DNA of 11,292 nucleotides from an uncultured Lachnospiraceae bacterium (GTDB lineage: Bacteria; Bacillota; Clostridia; Lachnospirales; Lachnospiraceae), in the NCBI GenBank assembly GCA_902803305.1, contig CADCPL010000148.1, positions 1-11,292 on the forward strand. The letters are read 5' to 3'. The stretch's first letter is position 1. Every line of letters starts with the position of its first letter. The translations under genes and the position numbers were made by a program. The notes under the pieces are model-generated. The model did not search any database. It was given only the letters and a program-made list of their open reading frames with translations, and was not told the DNA's origin. Of the stretch, positions 1-8,091 are shown one piece after another.

Positions 1-1
1 A

Positions 2-418
2 CTCGATATCGAGTCCACAAGCGGAAGCCTTACGGCAGAAAATATCACGGCAGGTGAGATGAGAGTCGAGAATACAAGCGGAAGCATTGTGTTTACGAAT
101 GCGGTATCGGAAGGAAACTTCAGCCTTGACAGTACATCGGGCGCAACAGAACTTACAGGTGTACAGGCAGGCGGAAACATAAGCATGGAAAATACATCGG
201 GCTCGATAAAGATCACAAACCTTAAGGGCGAAGGCGACATTCATCTTAAGAATACGACCGGAAGCATAGAAGGTACGATCGACGGAAGCGAAAGCGATTA
301 CAGCATAAGCAGCCATACCACGGCGGGATCGTGCAATCTTAAGAATTCGACCGGAGGGGAGCACTCGCTTACCGCCACCACGACAGCCGGAAGTATAGAG
401 ATAGAGTTTACAAAGTAG
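2..418 (+). CDS. DUF4097-like beta-solenoid protein, C-terminal part (5' truncated)
   Basis: The reading frame is open to the left edge, so the true start lies outside the window; 138 codons and the TAG stop are visible. The protein is a series of short beta-strand repeats with the motif T-S/T-G-S/A about every 20 residues, rich in Gly, Ser, Thr and Asn. This pattern is typical of the DUF4097 (DUF4098-like) putative adhesin domain, a right-handed beta-solenoid. No membrane segment or catalytic motif is visible in this part; the N-terminus may hold a membrane helix. The next gene begins 31 bases later with no terminator between, so it probably shares an operon with the MacAB-like transporter. 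DUF4097 genes in Firmicutes often neighbour envelope-stress or transporter genes, but their biochemical role is unknown. The family call is fairly sure; a link to the transporter is inferred from position only. Confidence 0.75.
   Translation, partial: LDIESTSGSLTAENITAGEMRVENTSGSIVFTNAVSEGNFSLDSTSGATELTGVQAGGNISMENTSGSIKITNLKGEGDIHLKNTTGSIEGTIDGSESDYSISSHTTAGSCNLKNSTGGEHSLTATTTAGSIEIEFTK
17..313 (+). repeat. In-frame coding repeat, period 57-60 bases (20 residues)
   Basis: The codons for the Thr that opens each T-S/T-G motif start at 17, 74, 134, 194 and 254, giving one 57-base and three 60-base steps. Each unit reads roughly as an acidic or polar strand, then E/K/D-N/S-T-S-G-S, then a hydrophobic strand. 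Base identity between units is partial (AATACA-AGC/TCG-GG recurs), so this is a diverged protein repeat rather than recent tandem duplication. After 313 the pattern loosens into T-T-A-G-S motifs. One unit is probably one turn of a beta-solenoid. Confidence 0.75.
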
Positions 419-449
419 TTTTACATGAGGAGTTGGAGATAAGAGTATT

Positions 450-1832
450 ATGAAGCACAAAAAGATCATCATTGGAACATGCATAGCGGTTGCAGCGGCG
501 GTCGGAGCCGCGTCGGTAAGCGTATCCGCAGGTACCGCAATAGAGACCGCAACAGCCGTGACAGGTCAGCTTGACTGCGAACTTGAGCTGAACGGAAAGG
601 TTGAGAGCCTCAGCGAGAAGTCTTATTATTCCAAGATAAACGGCCGTATAGGTACGGTACATGTTAAAGAGGGGGATCTTGTTAAGGCCGGAGATATGCT
701 GATCTCTTATGATACGGAGGATCTGTCACTTGATGAGATGCTGGCCGAACTTGATGCTGCGGCCGATCAGGGCGGATATGACGATTCGAAGCAATACGGA
801 GGCCGTGTGGCAGGGCTCTACAGCGAGGCAAAGAACTCGCTTCCGGAACTCGAACAGCAGATACAGACAACGGAAGCAGTCATCATAATGACGCAGAAAC
901 AACTCACCGACAGAAAGAGCGAACTCTCTGCCCGCGGTGCACAGCTCCAGGCCGATCTGGCGGGATGTGTTGCCGAAGAAGGTGATGATCCGAAGGATGT
1001 ACAGAAGAAGCGAGAAAGTATCGAATCCCAGATCGCCCAGAACAGCCACGATCAGCAGTATGATCCGGAGATAGTAAAAAAACAGGATGAACTTCAGTTC
1101 CTGAACTATCTGATGACTTCATATAAAGAAAAGAAATCCGTAATGGAGAGCCAGAAGGCACAGACGCAATTGAACCTCCAGACACAGGGGGCAAAGGACA
1201 GGCTTGAAGCGGAAAAAGCAGCGGATGATCTTGTGAACGAATCAAAAATGAAGGATCTTGCAATCGCAGCAGAAGGCGTCAGGGCTGATTTTTCCGGAGT
1301 CGTAACAAAGCTTCCGGTAACGGAAGGATGCACAGTGACGGACGGTCAGGAACTGATCCAGATACAGTCGCTCGATGATGTTGCTGTTGTATGTGCCGTC
1401 AATAAATATGACATCATAAATATCGAAGAAGGGCAGACGGCGAGCGCTCATATCAAGAACAAAGACTATGAATGCAGGGTAACAAGGATAGAAAAAAAGA
1501 CAAGTGAAGACTCATCCACTCCCGGTATAAGAGTTGAGCTTGCGATAACGGATCCGGATGATTCGATAATACTCGGGCTTGAATCCAAGACAAAGATACG
1601 GACGGCAATGCTGGCGTATGCACTTCTGGTCCCGATGGATGCAATATGTTCCGATGATGACGGAGATTATGTATTCGTGATAGAGGATCAAAGGGCTGTA
1701 AAACGGAGCGTTGTCACGGGAGTCAGAAACGATGACATGGCTGAGATAGTAGAAGGCCTATCGGCCGGCGAAACAGTCGGATGGGACGAGGCAAGCGAGC
1801 TTACCGACGGACAGAAAGTCAAGGTGAAGTAG
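450..1832 (+). CDS. MacA/HlyD-type periplasmic adaptor (membrane fusion) protein
   Basis: This 460-residue protein is the adaptor of an ABC export system. Residues 5-27 form an N-terminal signal or anchor helix after a basic MKHKK start. Residues about 42-92 are the first half of a biotinyl-lipoyl-like domain (NGRIGTVHVKEGDLVKAGD). Residues about 93-270 are a long, charged, Gln/Glu/Lys-rich segment expected to fold as a coiled-coil hairpin. The second lipoyl half follows at about 277-308 (FSGVVTKLPVTEGCTVTDG), then a beta-barrel at 309-392 and a membrane-proximal domain at 393-460. The length and domain order match MacA-like proteins. The start has GGAG at 435-438, 11 bases upstream. The ATPase gene follows after 3 bases and the permease after that, fixing its role as a MacAB-like component. 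The substrate cannot be told from sequence. In a single-membrane cell it would bridge the permease to the wall rather than to TolC. Confidence 0.88.
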   Translation: MKHKKIIIGTCIAVAAAVGAASVSVSAGTAIETATAVTGQLDCELELNGKVESLSEKSYYSKINGRIGTVHVKEGDLVKAGDMLISYDTEDLSLDEMLAELDAAADQGGYDDSKQYGGRVAGLYSEAKNSLPELEQQIQTTEAVIIMTQKQLTDRKSELSARGAQLQADLAGCVAEEGDDPKDVQKKRESIESQIAQNSHDQQYDPEIVKKQDELQFLNYLMTSYKEKKSVMESQKAQTQLNLQTQGAKDRLEAEKAADDLVNESKMKDLAIAAEGVRADFSGVVTKLPVTEGCTVTDGQELIQIQSLDDVAVVCAVNKYDIINIEEGQTASAHIKNKDYECRVTRIEKKTSEDSSTPGIRVELAITDPDDSIILGLESKTKIRTAMLAYALLVPMDAICSDDDGDYVFVIEDQRAVKRSVVTGVRNDDMAEIVEGLSAGETVGWDEASELTDGQKVKVK

Positions 1833-1835
1833 GAG

Positions 1836-2651
1836 ATGTCACAGGAAAAGAAGAGGATAATATACACTAAAGATCTGTGCAAATCTTTTACCACGGGTAA
1901 TGTCGAACAGCAGGTGCTAAAGAGTCTTGATCTGGAGATCTACAAGGGTGATTTTACCGTGATAATGGGTAACTCCGGCTCGGGAAAGAGTACCCTTCTG
2001 TATGCGCTTTCCGGCATGGACAGACCCAGCATGGGAGCTATCACTTATGAGCCTCCCGAACAGGAGCCGACCGGGATCACAATGTTTGGTAACGATCAGC
2101 TTGCGAAGTTTCGAAGGGATCATGTCGGATTTGTTTTTCAGCAGAACTACTTAAACGACAGCATGAGCGCACTCGACAACGTTATGGTAGTAGGACTCCT
2201 GAAGCATAACAACCGCAGGGAGCTTGCCGCAAAGGCAAAGGAGCTTCTGAGACGGGTTGAGATAGAAGAGGACGACTGGGACAAGTTTCCTACGCAGATG
2301 TCGGGCGGAATGCAGCAGCGTGTTGCGGTAGTTCGCGGCGTCATCAACAGTCCAGAGGTCCTGTTTGCCGATGAGCCGACAGGAGCGCTTAATTCGCAGA
2401 ATACCGAAAACGTTCTTAACATACTCTCGGATCTGAACGCGGAAGGCCAGAGCATAGTCATGGTCACGCACACACTTGCGGCTGCCGAGCGTGGCAACCG
2501 TATCATATATCTTGCAGACGGGGTCATTTCGGATGAAGTCGATCTGGGACCGTATGTCGGAAACTATAAAGACGAGAGCAATCCTGATCTTGACAAGGCA
2601 AAAGAGCGGCACGCAAAGCTCAAGTCGTTCCTTCAGGACATGGGGTGGTAG
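1836..2651 (+). CDS. ABC transporter ATP-binding protein, MacB/LolD type
   Basis: This 271-residue cytoplasmic ATPase powers the permease encoded next. All nucleotide-binding motifs are visible: Walker A GNSGSGKST at 45-53, Q-loop Gln at 102-103, signature MSGGMQQR at 155-162, Walker B VLFADEP at 175-181 and the H-loop His at 212. The D-loop reads GALNS (183-187), with Asn where many ATPases have Asp; such variants occur in Firmicutes FtsX-coupled ATPases. A tail of about 50 residues after the H-loop is charged and helical. The start is 3 bases after the adaptor stop, and AGGAG (1831-1835) abuts the ATG, so GGTGAAG just upstream is the likelier ribosome site or translation is coupled. It belongs to the LolD/MacB/BceA branch that pairs with FtsX-type permeases; substrate unknown. 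Confidence 0.93.
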   Translation: MSQEKKRIIYTKDLCKSFTTGNVEQQVLKSLDLEIYKGDFTVIMGNSGSGKSTLLYALSGMDRPSMGAITYEPPEQEPTGITMFGNDQLAKFRRDHVGFVFQQNYLNDSMSALDNVMVVGLLKHNNRRELAAKAKELLRRVEIEEDDWDKFPTQMSGGMQQRVAVVRGVINSPEVLFADEPTGALNSQNTENVLNILSDLNAEGQSIVMVTHTLAAAERGNRIIYLADGVISDEVDLGPYVGNYKDESNPDLDKAKERHAKLKSFLQDMGW

Positions 2652-2652
2652 G

Positions 2653-5034
2653 ATGTACCGTTATTTTTTTATGGCTAAAAATAACATAAAGAAGCAGAAA
2701 GGTGATATGATCACTTTTTTCGTGCTGACCCTTATCGCTTCAATGCTCATATTTATCAGCGCTTCGTTTTTGATCGGTACCGGTAAGGTTGTTGATACGA
2801 ACATGAAGATGATAAACTCGGCGGACATCCTTGTGCTGATGTCGGATGACGAAAGAGCGGAAGCCAGGATCGCAGAGATCATAAAAGGAAACAGTGACTG
2901 CAGCGGATACGAGGCGACCAAGTATCTTAACTGCAGCGCAAAATACCGCCGTAAGGGCGAAAAGATCTGGACCGATTATTCCATTCATATCGCTTCATAT
3001 GAAGATGAGCGAAAGATACAGACTCTGTCATGCCATACGGGAAAGCTTCACGGCGATCAGGCAGTGATACCTGTTTCTCTTTCGAGTTCATATAAGATAG
3101 GGGATACGATGGAACTTAAGATCGGAGACATAGTCTACCGGCTTAAGGTCGCGGCATATAATGAAGACAACATCTACTGCTCTCCGATGAACCTGGGAAC
3201 TTATCTGATCTTTGTTTCGGAGAGAATGTACAATACGATCGAGTTTGAAAATCCCGAAAAAGCCATGCCGTGCATGTTGTATAAGACGAATCTTTCCAAG
3301 GCCGCGAAAAACTCGGGCAGGGACACGAACTATTTTGTGGATGAACTCTTTAATGAGTTCAATGACTGGTATATAAACTATTGTAAGACACATCCGGGAT
3401 ACGGTCTGTCATCGATGAATTTTCTCCCGGCGGATCTGATGAAAACGGCTTCGCTCATACTCCCGATGATATTTATAGCGATCGTCCTTGTGTTTGCTGT
3501 GATCATGTTCGTGATAGCCATGGTCATCATACATTTTTCTGTCAAGAATTTCATAATGCTCAATATGAAGAACACCGGCATTATGGAAGCGTCGGGATAT
3601 ACGGTAAAAGAACTTGTGTTGATACTTTTGCTTCAGCTGCTCCTTGTCTCGGGGCTTGGAAGCGCCGCGGGTGTCGCTGCGGGCATCCTGGCACTCGGAC
3701 CCGCCGGAGCGATAATACTTGCAACACTGGGCCTTTCGTGGAATCAACTGCCGAGCCCGGCTATTGCGGCATCCGTAATTGCGGGTATATGTATTATTGT
3801 TTCACTCCTTACGGTTGTACTCGGAAGAGAGTATTCCAAAACATCCGTACTTTCCGCACTTCACGGCGGAAACAATATGGCAGGCAGAAGAAGGAACACG
3901 TTCTCTTTTGAACACAGTCCGTTTCCGATATCGATCACGATGGCCTGCAAGGATACGTTCGGAAAGTTTTCGAGCAAGATAGGTGTGATATTTATCATGG
4001 CTATACTTTCGATCTCGACGATCGTCGGATTCGGGATGGTCGACTCATACGCAAGGGATGATGTGGCGCTTCTTAACATGGCGGGAATGTTTGACTGTGA
4101 TGCCGTTGTGGACGGAAATGATACGATGATGAAAAATGTTGAAGCGATGAGCACCGTTTCGTCGGTATACGGTGACACCTGGTACGCTTTTAATTATTCG
4201 GTTGGAAAGAGAGTCTCGAGCATCACTACAAGAGCGTTTACCGACACTTCGCACATAAAGGGAGGAAGCATACTTGAAGGCGGCTGGCCGGAGAGTGCAA
4301 ACGAGATAATGCTTGCCAGTGCGGCGGCGGATACGCTTCACGCCGAATACGGGGATACCGTCACGATCAGAAATAACGGAAAAGAAGAAGACTTTAGGGT
4401 GTGCGGACTGTGTCAGACGATGAACAACATGGGAATGATGGCTTACATGACAACGGCAGGATATGAACGCGTGGCGCCCGCGCCTGCGGAGTACAACCTG
4501 TGGATCAATCTGAAGAAGGGAAACACATTCGAGGATTTCAAGACAGAGTTTAATGATGTGTATCCGGATGTTGAGGTGACGGATTACAGGGAAGCCTGCA
4601 GGAATACTACGGGAGTGGTCACGGTCGGAATGAAAGCGACTGCGGTATTTATCGCTGTTCTTACGATACTCATCGTAGCATTTGTGGAGTCGCTCATTGT
4701 CAGGGCGCAGATCACACGCGAATGGAGAAACCTCGGCGTATCAAAAGCTCTCGGGTTTACATCCGGGCAGCTGATCCGGCAGATAATGCTGTCAAACATG
4801 CCGTCAATAGTGATAGGAGTGGTGATCGGGCTGATCCTGTCGCCCGTATCGGGTGAAAACCTGATGAAATCCGCATTTGCCATATTCGGCTTCAGGAAAG
4901 CGATATTTACTGTACTTCCTTTATCATATATAATGACCGCCGTCATCATATGCGGTATCGCAATGCTGACGGCGGCATATCTCGGACGACGTATCAAGTC
5001 GCTTGAACCGGTGAACATGATCACCGAAGAATGA
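2653..5034 (+). CDS. Duplicated FtsX-type ABC permease (8 membrane helices)
   Basis: This is the membrane subunit of the MacAB-like system, 793 residues from the chosen start. The predicted layout is two copies of the FtsX/MacB plan: helix 1 at about 19-43, extracellular domain 44-265, helices at 268-296, 318-345 and 371-392; then a helix at 443-463, extracellular domain 464-660, and helices at 663-685, 712-735 and 756-778. The C-terminal part shows the usual FtsX pattern, with ARAQITREWRNLGVSKAL-like text before the last two helices. Single-copy MacB and LolC/E have four helices, so this is a fused duplicate, as is common in Firmicutes. ATG 2653 is chosen because it lies one base after the ATPase stop and leaves the hydrophobic N-terminus intact. 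The frame is open further upstream only inside the ATPase gene. The next ATG (2671) has no ribosome site. It probably couples ATP hydrolysis to movements outside the membrane rather than forming a simple channel. Confidence 0.88.
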   Translation: MYRYFFMAKNNIKKQKGDMITFFVLTLIASMLIFISASFLIGTGKVVDTNMKMINSADILVLMSDDERAEARIAEIIKGNSDCSGYEATKYLNCSAKYRRKGEKIWTDYSIHIASYEDERKIQTLSCHTGKLHGDQAVIPVSLSSSYKIGDTMELKIGDIVYRLKVAAYNEDNIYCSPMNLGTYLIFVSERMYNTIEFENPEKAMPCMLYKTNLSKAAKNSGRDTNYFVDELFNEFNDWYINYCKTHPGYGLSSMNFLPADLMKTASLILPMIFIAIVLVFAVIMFVIAMVIIHFSVKNFIMLNMKNTGIMEASGYTVKELVLILLLQLLLVSGLGSAAGVAAGILALGPAGAIILATLGLSWNQLPSPAIAASVIAGICIIVSLLTVVLGREYSKTSVLSALHGGNNMAGRRRNTFSFEHSPFPISITMACKDTFGKFSSKIGVIFIMAILSISTIVGFGMVDSYARDDVALLNMAGMFDCDAVVDGNDTMMKNVEAMSTVSSVYGDTWYAFNYSVGKRVSSITTRAFTDTSHIKGGSILEGGWPESANEIMLASAAADTLHAEYGDTVTIRNNGKEEDFRVCGLCQTMNNMGMMAYMTTAGYERVAPAPAEYNLWINLKKGNTFEDFKTEFNDVYPDVEVTDYREACRNTTGVVTVGMKATAVFIAVLTILIVAFVESLIVRAQITREWRNLGVSKALGFTSGQLIRQIMLSNMPSIVIGVVIGLILSPVSGENLMKSAFAIFGFRKAIFTVLPLSYIMTAVIICGIAMLTAAYLGRRIKSLEPVNMITEE

Positions 5035-6642
5035 TCATCTGTCCCACTTGTCGCAGAGGCTGTTGATCTGGTCGGCAAATTTGGCAAGGTCTTTGTTGGC
5101 ACCGCCTTCGTTGTGGCTGATGACGGCAAGGAGCCTCTGCCCGGCCGCCAGAAGTCTCTCGAATACGGTGGACGTGGTCCTGGTCTTCTTCTTGGCACCT
5201 TCGATCCTGATGCCGACAGTCTCTTCTTCAAAGACATCATTTATCAGGTCATAACGAGTGCCCGAAAAAGGTGCGTATGTATTGAATCCGTGTTCATCAT
5301 GCAGATAATCCGCAAAGGTCTCGGTTACGGTGTCGTCTCCGTGAACGATAAATACCATCTTGGGATCGTTCTTAAATCCGAGCATCCACCTGGTAAGCCC
5401 CGCCTTGTCCGCATGGCCCGATACGCCTTCAAGCTTCATGATCTTGGCTCTTACTTCGATCGTCTCGCCGAACAGATGCACTTCCCTGGCGCCTTCGATT
5501 ATTGAACGCCCCAGCGTTCCGATCGCCTGATATCCCACGAACAATATGGTACATTCTTCGCGCCACAGGTTATGTTTCAGGTGGTGTCTGATACGTCCGG
5601 CTTCGCACATGCCGGATGCTGATATGATGACCTTCGGTTCGTTGTCGAAGTTGATCGCTTTTGATTCGTCGCTTGTGATCGAAAGGTTAAGACCGGTAAA
5701 TACGAGAGGGTTGATCCCGCGGTTTACAAGTTCTAAAGCTTCATCGGCAAAGCATTCATACACATTCTTGTTGAAGATCCCGGTAGCTTCGACAGCAAGG
5801 GGTGAATCCACATATACGGGAAAATCTCCGAGATCATCAAGCAGATGCTGCTGCTTGATCTGTCTTATGTAATACAGGATCTCCTGCGTACGTCCGACGG
5901 CAAATGACGGGATCACGACATTACCGCCTTTTGCGAATGTCTCGCGTATGATCGTTGCAAGTTCGCCTGAGTAATCGACTCTTCCTTTGGCATGGAGTCT
6001 GTCTCCGTATGTTGACTCGCACAATACGTAGTCGGCATCCTCTATAGTCTGAAAATCACGTATCAGGGGCTGATTGTTGTTACCTATATCTCCGGAAAAG
6101 ACGACCTTTTTGGTTGTACCATCTTCGGTAAGCCACGCTTCGATCGCCGCAGACCCGAGAAGATGTCCGACATCGGTAAATCTTACGGACAGCTCGTCGC
6201 ATACCTTTACTTTATCGTTGTATTTGACAGGTACCAGACTGCGGATCGCACCGTCGGCGTCTTCCATGTTGTAGAGCGGAACGAATTCGGCAACGTCCGA
6301 TGAACGTTTTGCTTTTCTGTTGCGCCACTCTGCTTCCTGCATCTGTATATGTGCGCTGTCACGGAGCATTATGCTGCAAAGATCTGCGGTCGCTTCGGTC
6401 GCATATATCTGCCCGCGAAATCCTTTGGCGTACAGGAGAGGAAGTAGACCGGAGTGGTCAATGTGAGCATGCGTAAGCAGAACATAATCTATCATTGCTT
6501 CATCAACCGGAAGGGGCATATTCTCGTATATGTTGATCCCCTGCTCCATACCGTAATCAACAAGTATATGCTTGCCTCCGACCTCAAGATAATGGCAGCT
6601 GCCGGTCACTTCATGCGCTGCACCGATAAATGTGATCTTCAT
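5035..6642 (-). CDS. MBL-fold beta-CASP RNA-processing hydrolase
   Basis: This 535-residue protein has the complete metallo-beta-lactamase plus beta-CASP plus RMMBL layout of RNase J/CPSF73-type nucleases. The metal site is visible as HAHIDH at 58-63, H160 (DVGHLLGSA), D185 (FSGDIG) and H434 (VHGD). The beta-CASP motifs are E209 (ESTYGD), H353/H354 after SGMCEAGR, and H410 (SGHADK). The family cuts RNA, as endonuclease or 5' exonuclease, with two zinc ions. It lacks the N- and C-terminal extensions typical of RNase J, so it fits the shorter KH-less CPSF-like bacterial group. A C-terminal extension of about 65 residues after the fold is Lys/Arg-rich and helical. The start has AGGAGGG at 7 bases spacing. 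It lies 24 bases downstream of the amidase gene on the same strand, so cotranscription is likely. The true substrate is unknown. Confidence 0.88.
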   Translation of the reverse strand: MKITFIGAAHEVTGSCHYLEVGGKHILVDYGMEQGINIYENMPLPVDEAMIDYVLLTHAHIDHSGLLPLLYAKGFRGQIYATEATADLCSIMLRDSAHIQMQEAEWRNRKAKRSSDVAEFVPLYNMEDADGAIRSLVPVKYNDKVKVCDELSVRFTDVGHLLGSAAIEAWLTEDGTTKKVVFSGDIGNNNQPLIRDFQTIEDADYVLCESTYGDRLHAKGRVDYSGELATIIRETFAKGGNVVIPSFAVGRTQEILYYIRQIKQQHLLDDLGDFPVYVDSPLAVEATGIFNKNVYECFADEALELVNRGINPLVFTGLNLSITSDESKAINFDNEPKVIISASGMCEAGRIRHHLKHNLWREECTILFVGYQAIGTLGRSIIEGAREVHLFGETIEVRAKIMKLEGVSGHADKAGLTRWMLGFKNDPKMVFIVHGDDTVTETFADYLHDEHGFNTYAPFSGTRYDLINDVFEEETVGIRIEGAKKKTRTTSTVFERLLAAGQRLLAVISHNEGGANKDLAKFADQINSLCDKWDR

Positions 6643-6649
6643 ATCATGT

Positions 6650-6656
6650 CCCTCCT
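6650..6656 (-). promoter_or_regulatory. Strong Shine-Dalgarno for the beta-CASP gene
   Basis: On the minus strand AGGAGGG stands 7 bases before the ATG ending at 6642. An out-of-frame ATG lies between them, but only the ATG at 6642 opens the long frame. The site lies in the 24-base gap after the amidase stop and fixes the start. Confidence 0.85.
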
Positions 6657-6666
6657 GTTTTGAACC

Positions 6667-8073
6667 TCAATATAGATCGTCTTTGTCTTTTTTTGATCCT
6701 CGTCTTTCGGCTGAGATCGAAATACTGACCACTATCGCGACCACGATCGTGATCGTCGCGATAAGGCTTACTATTATTAAAGCCGTATGGGATCTCTTTA
6801 CTTTGGATTCGGTGTTATGTTCTATCGCATTTGCTATCGCGGATGTATCAACTTCGGGAAGGCTCCCTCCGATCACCCAGTCGGCCTCTTCCCGGGCTTC
6901 TGCCACAGATTCGGATACGTCGGTATAAAAGGTATCCGTATCTTCATCGGTATCGGGAACGACTGCATTGTCTTCCGCGTCGTCCGGGGCTTCTTCATCG
7001 GGGACAAGATCAACCGAATTGCTGATGGAATCCAGCTGATACACGTTGTAGACTTTGGCGGTCAATTTACCTTCATATCCGGGCTGGACGTGAAAAGATC
7101 CGGAAAGCTTACCGTTTTTGCCGTCCCACAACTCAAGCTCCGGGAATACGGTATCTTTATCCGCTTCGCCGGTAACGAAACCGTAATACATGAGTTTGCT
7201 CTCATCGTCATATGCATACAGCGTGAAATCAACATTTCCCTTATTGCTGTTATAGTCATCTATCACGAGCTTAACGCCGGCCGGCTCCGTTGAATCGGGC
7301 ATTACGGGATCAGTCGGTACTTTAAGTTCATCCACGGGACCGACTTTATCCCTGACAACTTCCTTGTCAAGGCCATAGAACTCGGCGATACCCGTGGCAT
7401 CGAGAATGCCGAAATTCCTCCAGGCATCTTCGGTGCGGATGCGCTGGTAGTCCCTGTCATGGTCAAGGTATCCGTGCTCCAGTATGATGGTAGGGATACC
7501 CGCTTCACGGCCTATCCTTATGAGGCCGTAGTAGTCGCCTTTTTTCCCGATACGGGTCTTGATATCCTTGCGTATATTGCCTTCAGCCACCCATTTGTCC
7601 ATTATGTGCTCAGCCAGTGCGTGGCCCGTGGCATAGCATTCTCCGTATGCTGATGTAAATATCTCGGATCCGAAGAAATTGTGATCGGCGGAAGCATTAT
7701 AGTGAACGGAAACGATCACGTCGGCATTGACGCTTTTTGCAAACTCGACTCTTTCATCGAGCGTCTTTTCGACGTCGGATTCTCTGGTAAGATAGACGTT
7801 GACATTCCCGTATTGGATGAGCTCGTTGTATAGGGCCTGTGCAGTTGTGAGATTAACGTTCTTCTCTTCGAGGCCGTGGTATTTGGCTCCGGAATTGGTC
7901 TCGCTGCCTTCCTCCGATACTCCGCCGTGTCCCGGATCTATCACGACCGTGACGGATTCGGCGGCCCGGGCCGGCTCAGTAAAGGCGCTACATAATAAAG
8001 CCGTCATGACCGGCAGGACGGAGAAGAAAACAATGAACCTGACTCCATATTGTTTGAATGTTCGTGCAAACAT
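6667..8073 (-). CDS. Secreted N-acetylmuramoyl-L-alanine amidase (Amidase_3) with C-terminal membrane anchor
   Basis: This 468-residue enzyme should cleave the bond between MurNAc and the L-Ala of the peptidoglycan stem peptide. Residues 1-37 are a signal peptide with a hydrophobic core at 13-31 and a likely cut near ARA (35-37). The Amidase_3 domain spans about 40-235 and keeps the zinc ligands H49 (DPGHGG), E70 (LEEKN) and H124 (SVHYNA) and the catalytic E199 (LEHGY). A beta-rich domain of unknown type follows at about 255-360, then an acidic Asp/Glu-rich linker at 362-400, and a membrane helix at about 430-454 with a short basic/acidic cytoplasmic tail. This anchored form differs from the LysM-, SH3- or cell-wall-binding-repeat forms usual in Gram-positives. 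It is divergent from the c-di-GMP gene. No Shine-Dalgarno precedes the ATG and no other in-frame start would keep the signal peptide. Confidence 0.9.
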   Translation of the reverse strand: MFARTFKQYGVRFIVFFSVLPVMTALLCSAFTEPARAAESVTVVIDPGHGGVSEEGSETNSGAKYHGLEEKNVNLTTAQALYNELIQYGNVNVYLTRESDVEKTLDERVEFAKSVNADVIVSVHYNASADHNFFGSEIFTSAYGECYATGHALAEHIMDKWVAEGNIRKDIKTRIGKKGDYYGLIRIGREAGIPTIILEHGYLDHDRDYQRIRTEDAWRNFGILDATGIAEFYGLDKEVVRDKVGPVDELKVPTDPVMPDSTEPAGVKLVIDDYNSNKGNVDFTLYAYDDESKLMYYGFVTGEADKDTVFPELELWDGKNGKLSGSFHVQPGYEGKLTAKVYNVYQLDSISNSVDLVPDEEAPDDAEDNAVVPDTDEDTDTFYTDVSESVAEAREEADWVIGGSLPEVDTSAIANAIEHNTESKVKRSHTALIIVSLIATITIVVAIVVSISISAERRGSKKDKDDLY

Positions 8074-8082
8074 ACCATATAT

Positions 8083-8091
8083 AGTATAACA
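8083..8091 (-). promoter_or_regulatory. Candidate extended -10 promoter for the amidase
   Basis: On the minus strand the sequence TGTTATACT fits an extended -10 (TG, one base, TATACT). A good -35 is not seen at 17 bases. Transcription would begin about position 8076, only two or three bases before the ATG at 8073, giving a leaderless or nearly leaderless message. This is a sequence match only. Confidence 0.4.

Noticed and set aside
17..313. Possible CRISPR or tandem DNA repeat
   Set aside because: The units are in frame, diverged at the base level and have no unique spacers between identical repeats; they are a protein solenoid.
2476..2652. N-terminal extension of the permease to an ATG inside the ATPase gene
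   Set aside because: The extension lies wholly in another frame of the conserved ATPase, adds 59 polar residues before a good membrane N-terminus, and ATG 2653 sits one base after the ATPase stop.
5020..5060. Bidirectional terminator at the convergent junction
   Set aside because: Only the 6-base palindrome TGATCA is present; there is no GC-rich stem or T-run on either strand.
4584..5240. 218-codon open frame on the minus strand
   Set aside because: It crosses the end of the permease and the end of the beta-CASP gene, both strongly supported, and its translation is low-complexity Ser/Thr/Pro/Arg text with no domain pattern.
6787..7293. 168-codon open frame on the plus strand
   Set aside because: It is the antisense shadow of the amidase C-terminal half, with no ribosome site or recognisable motif.
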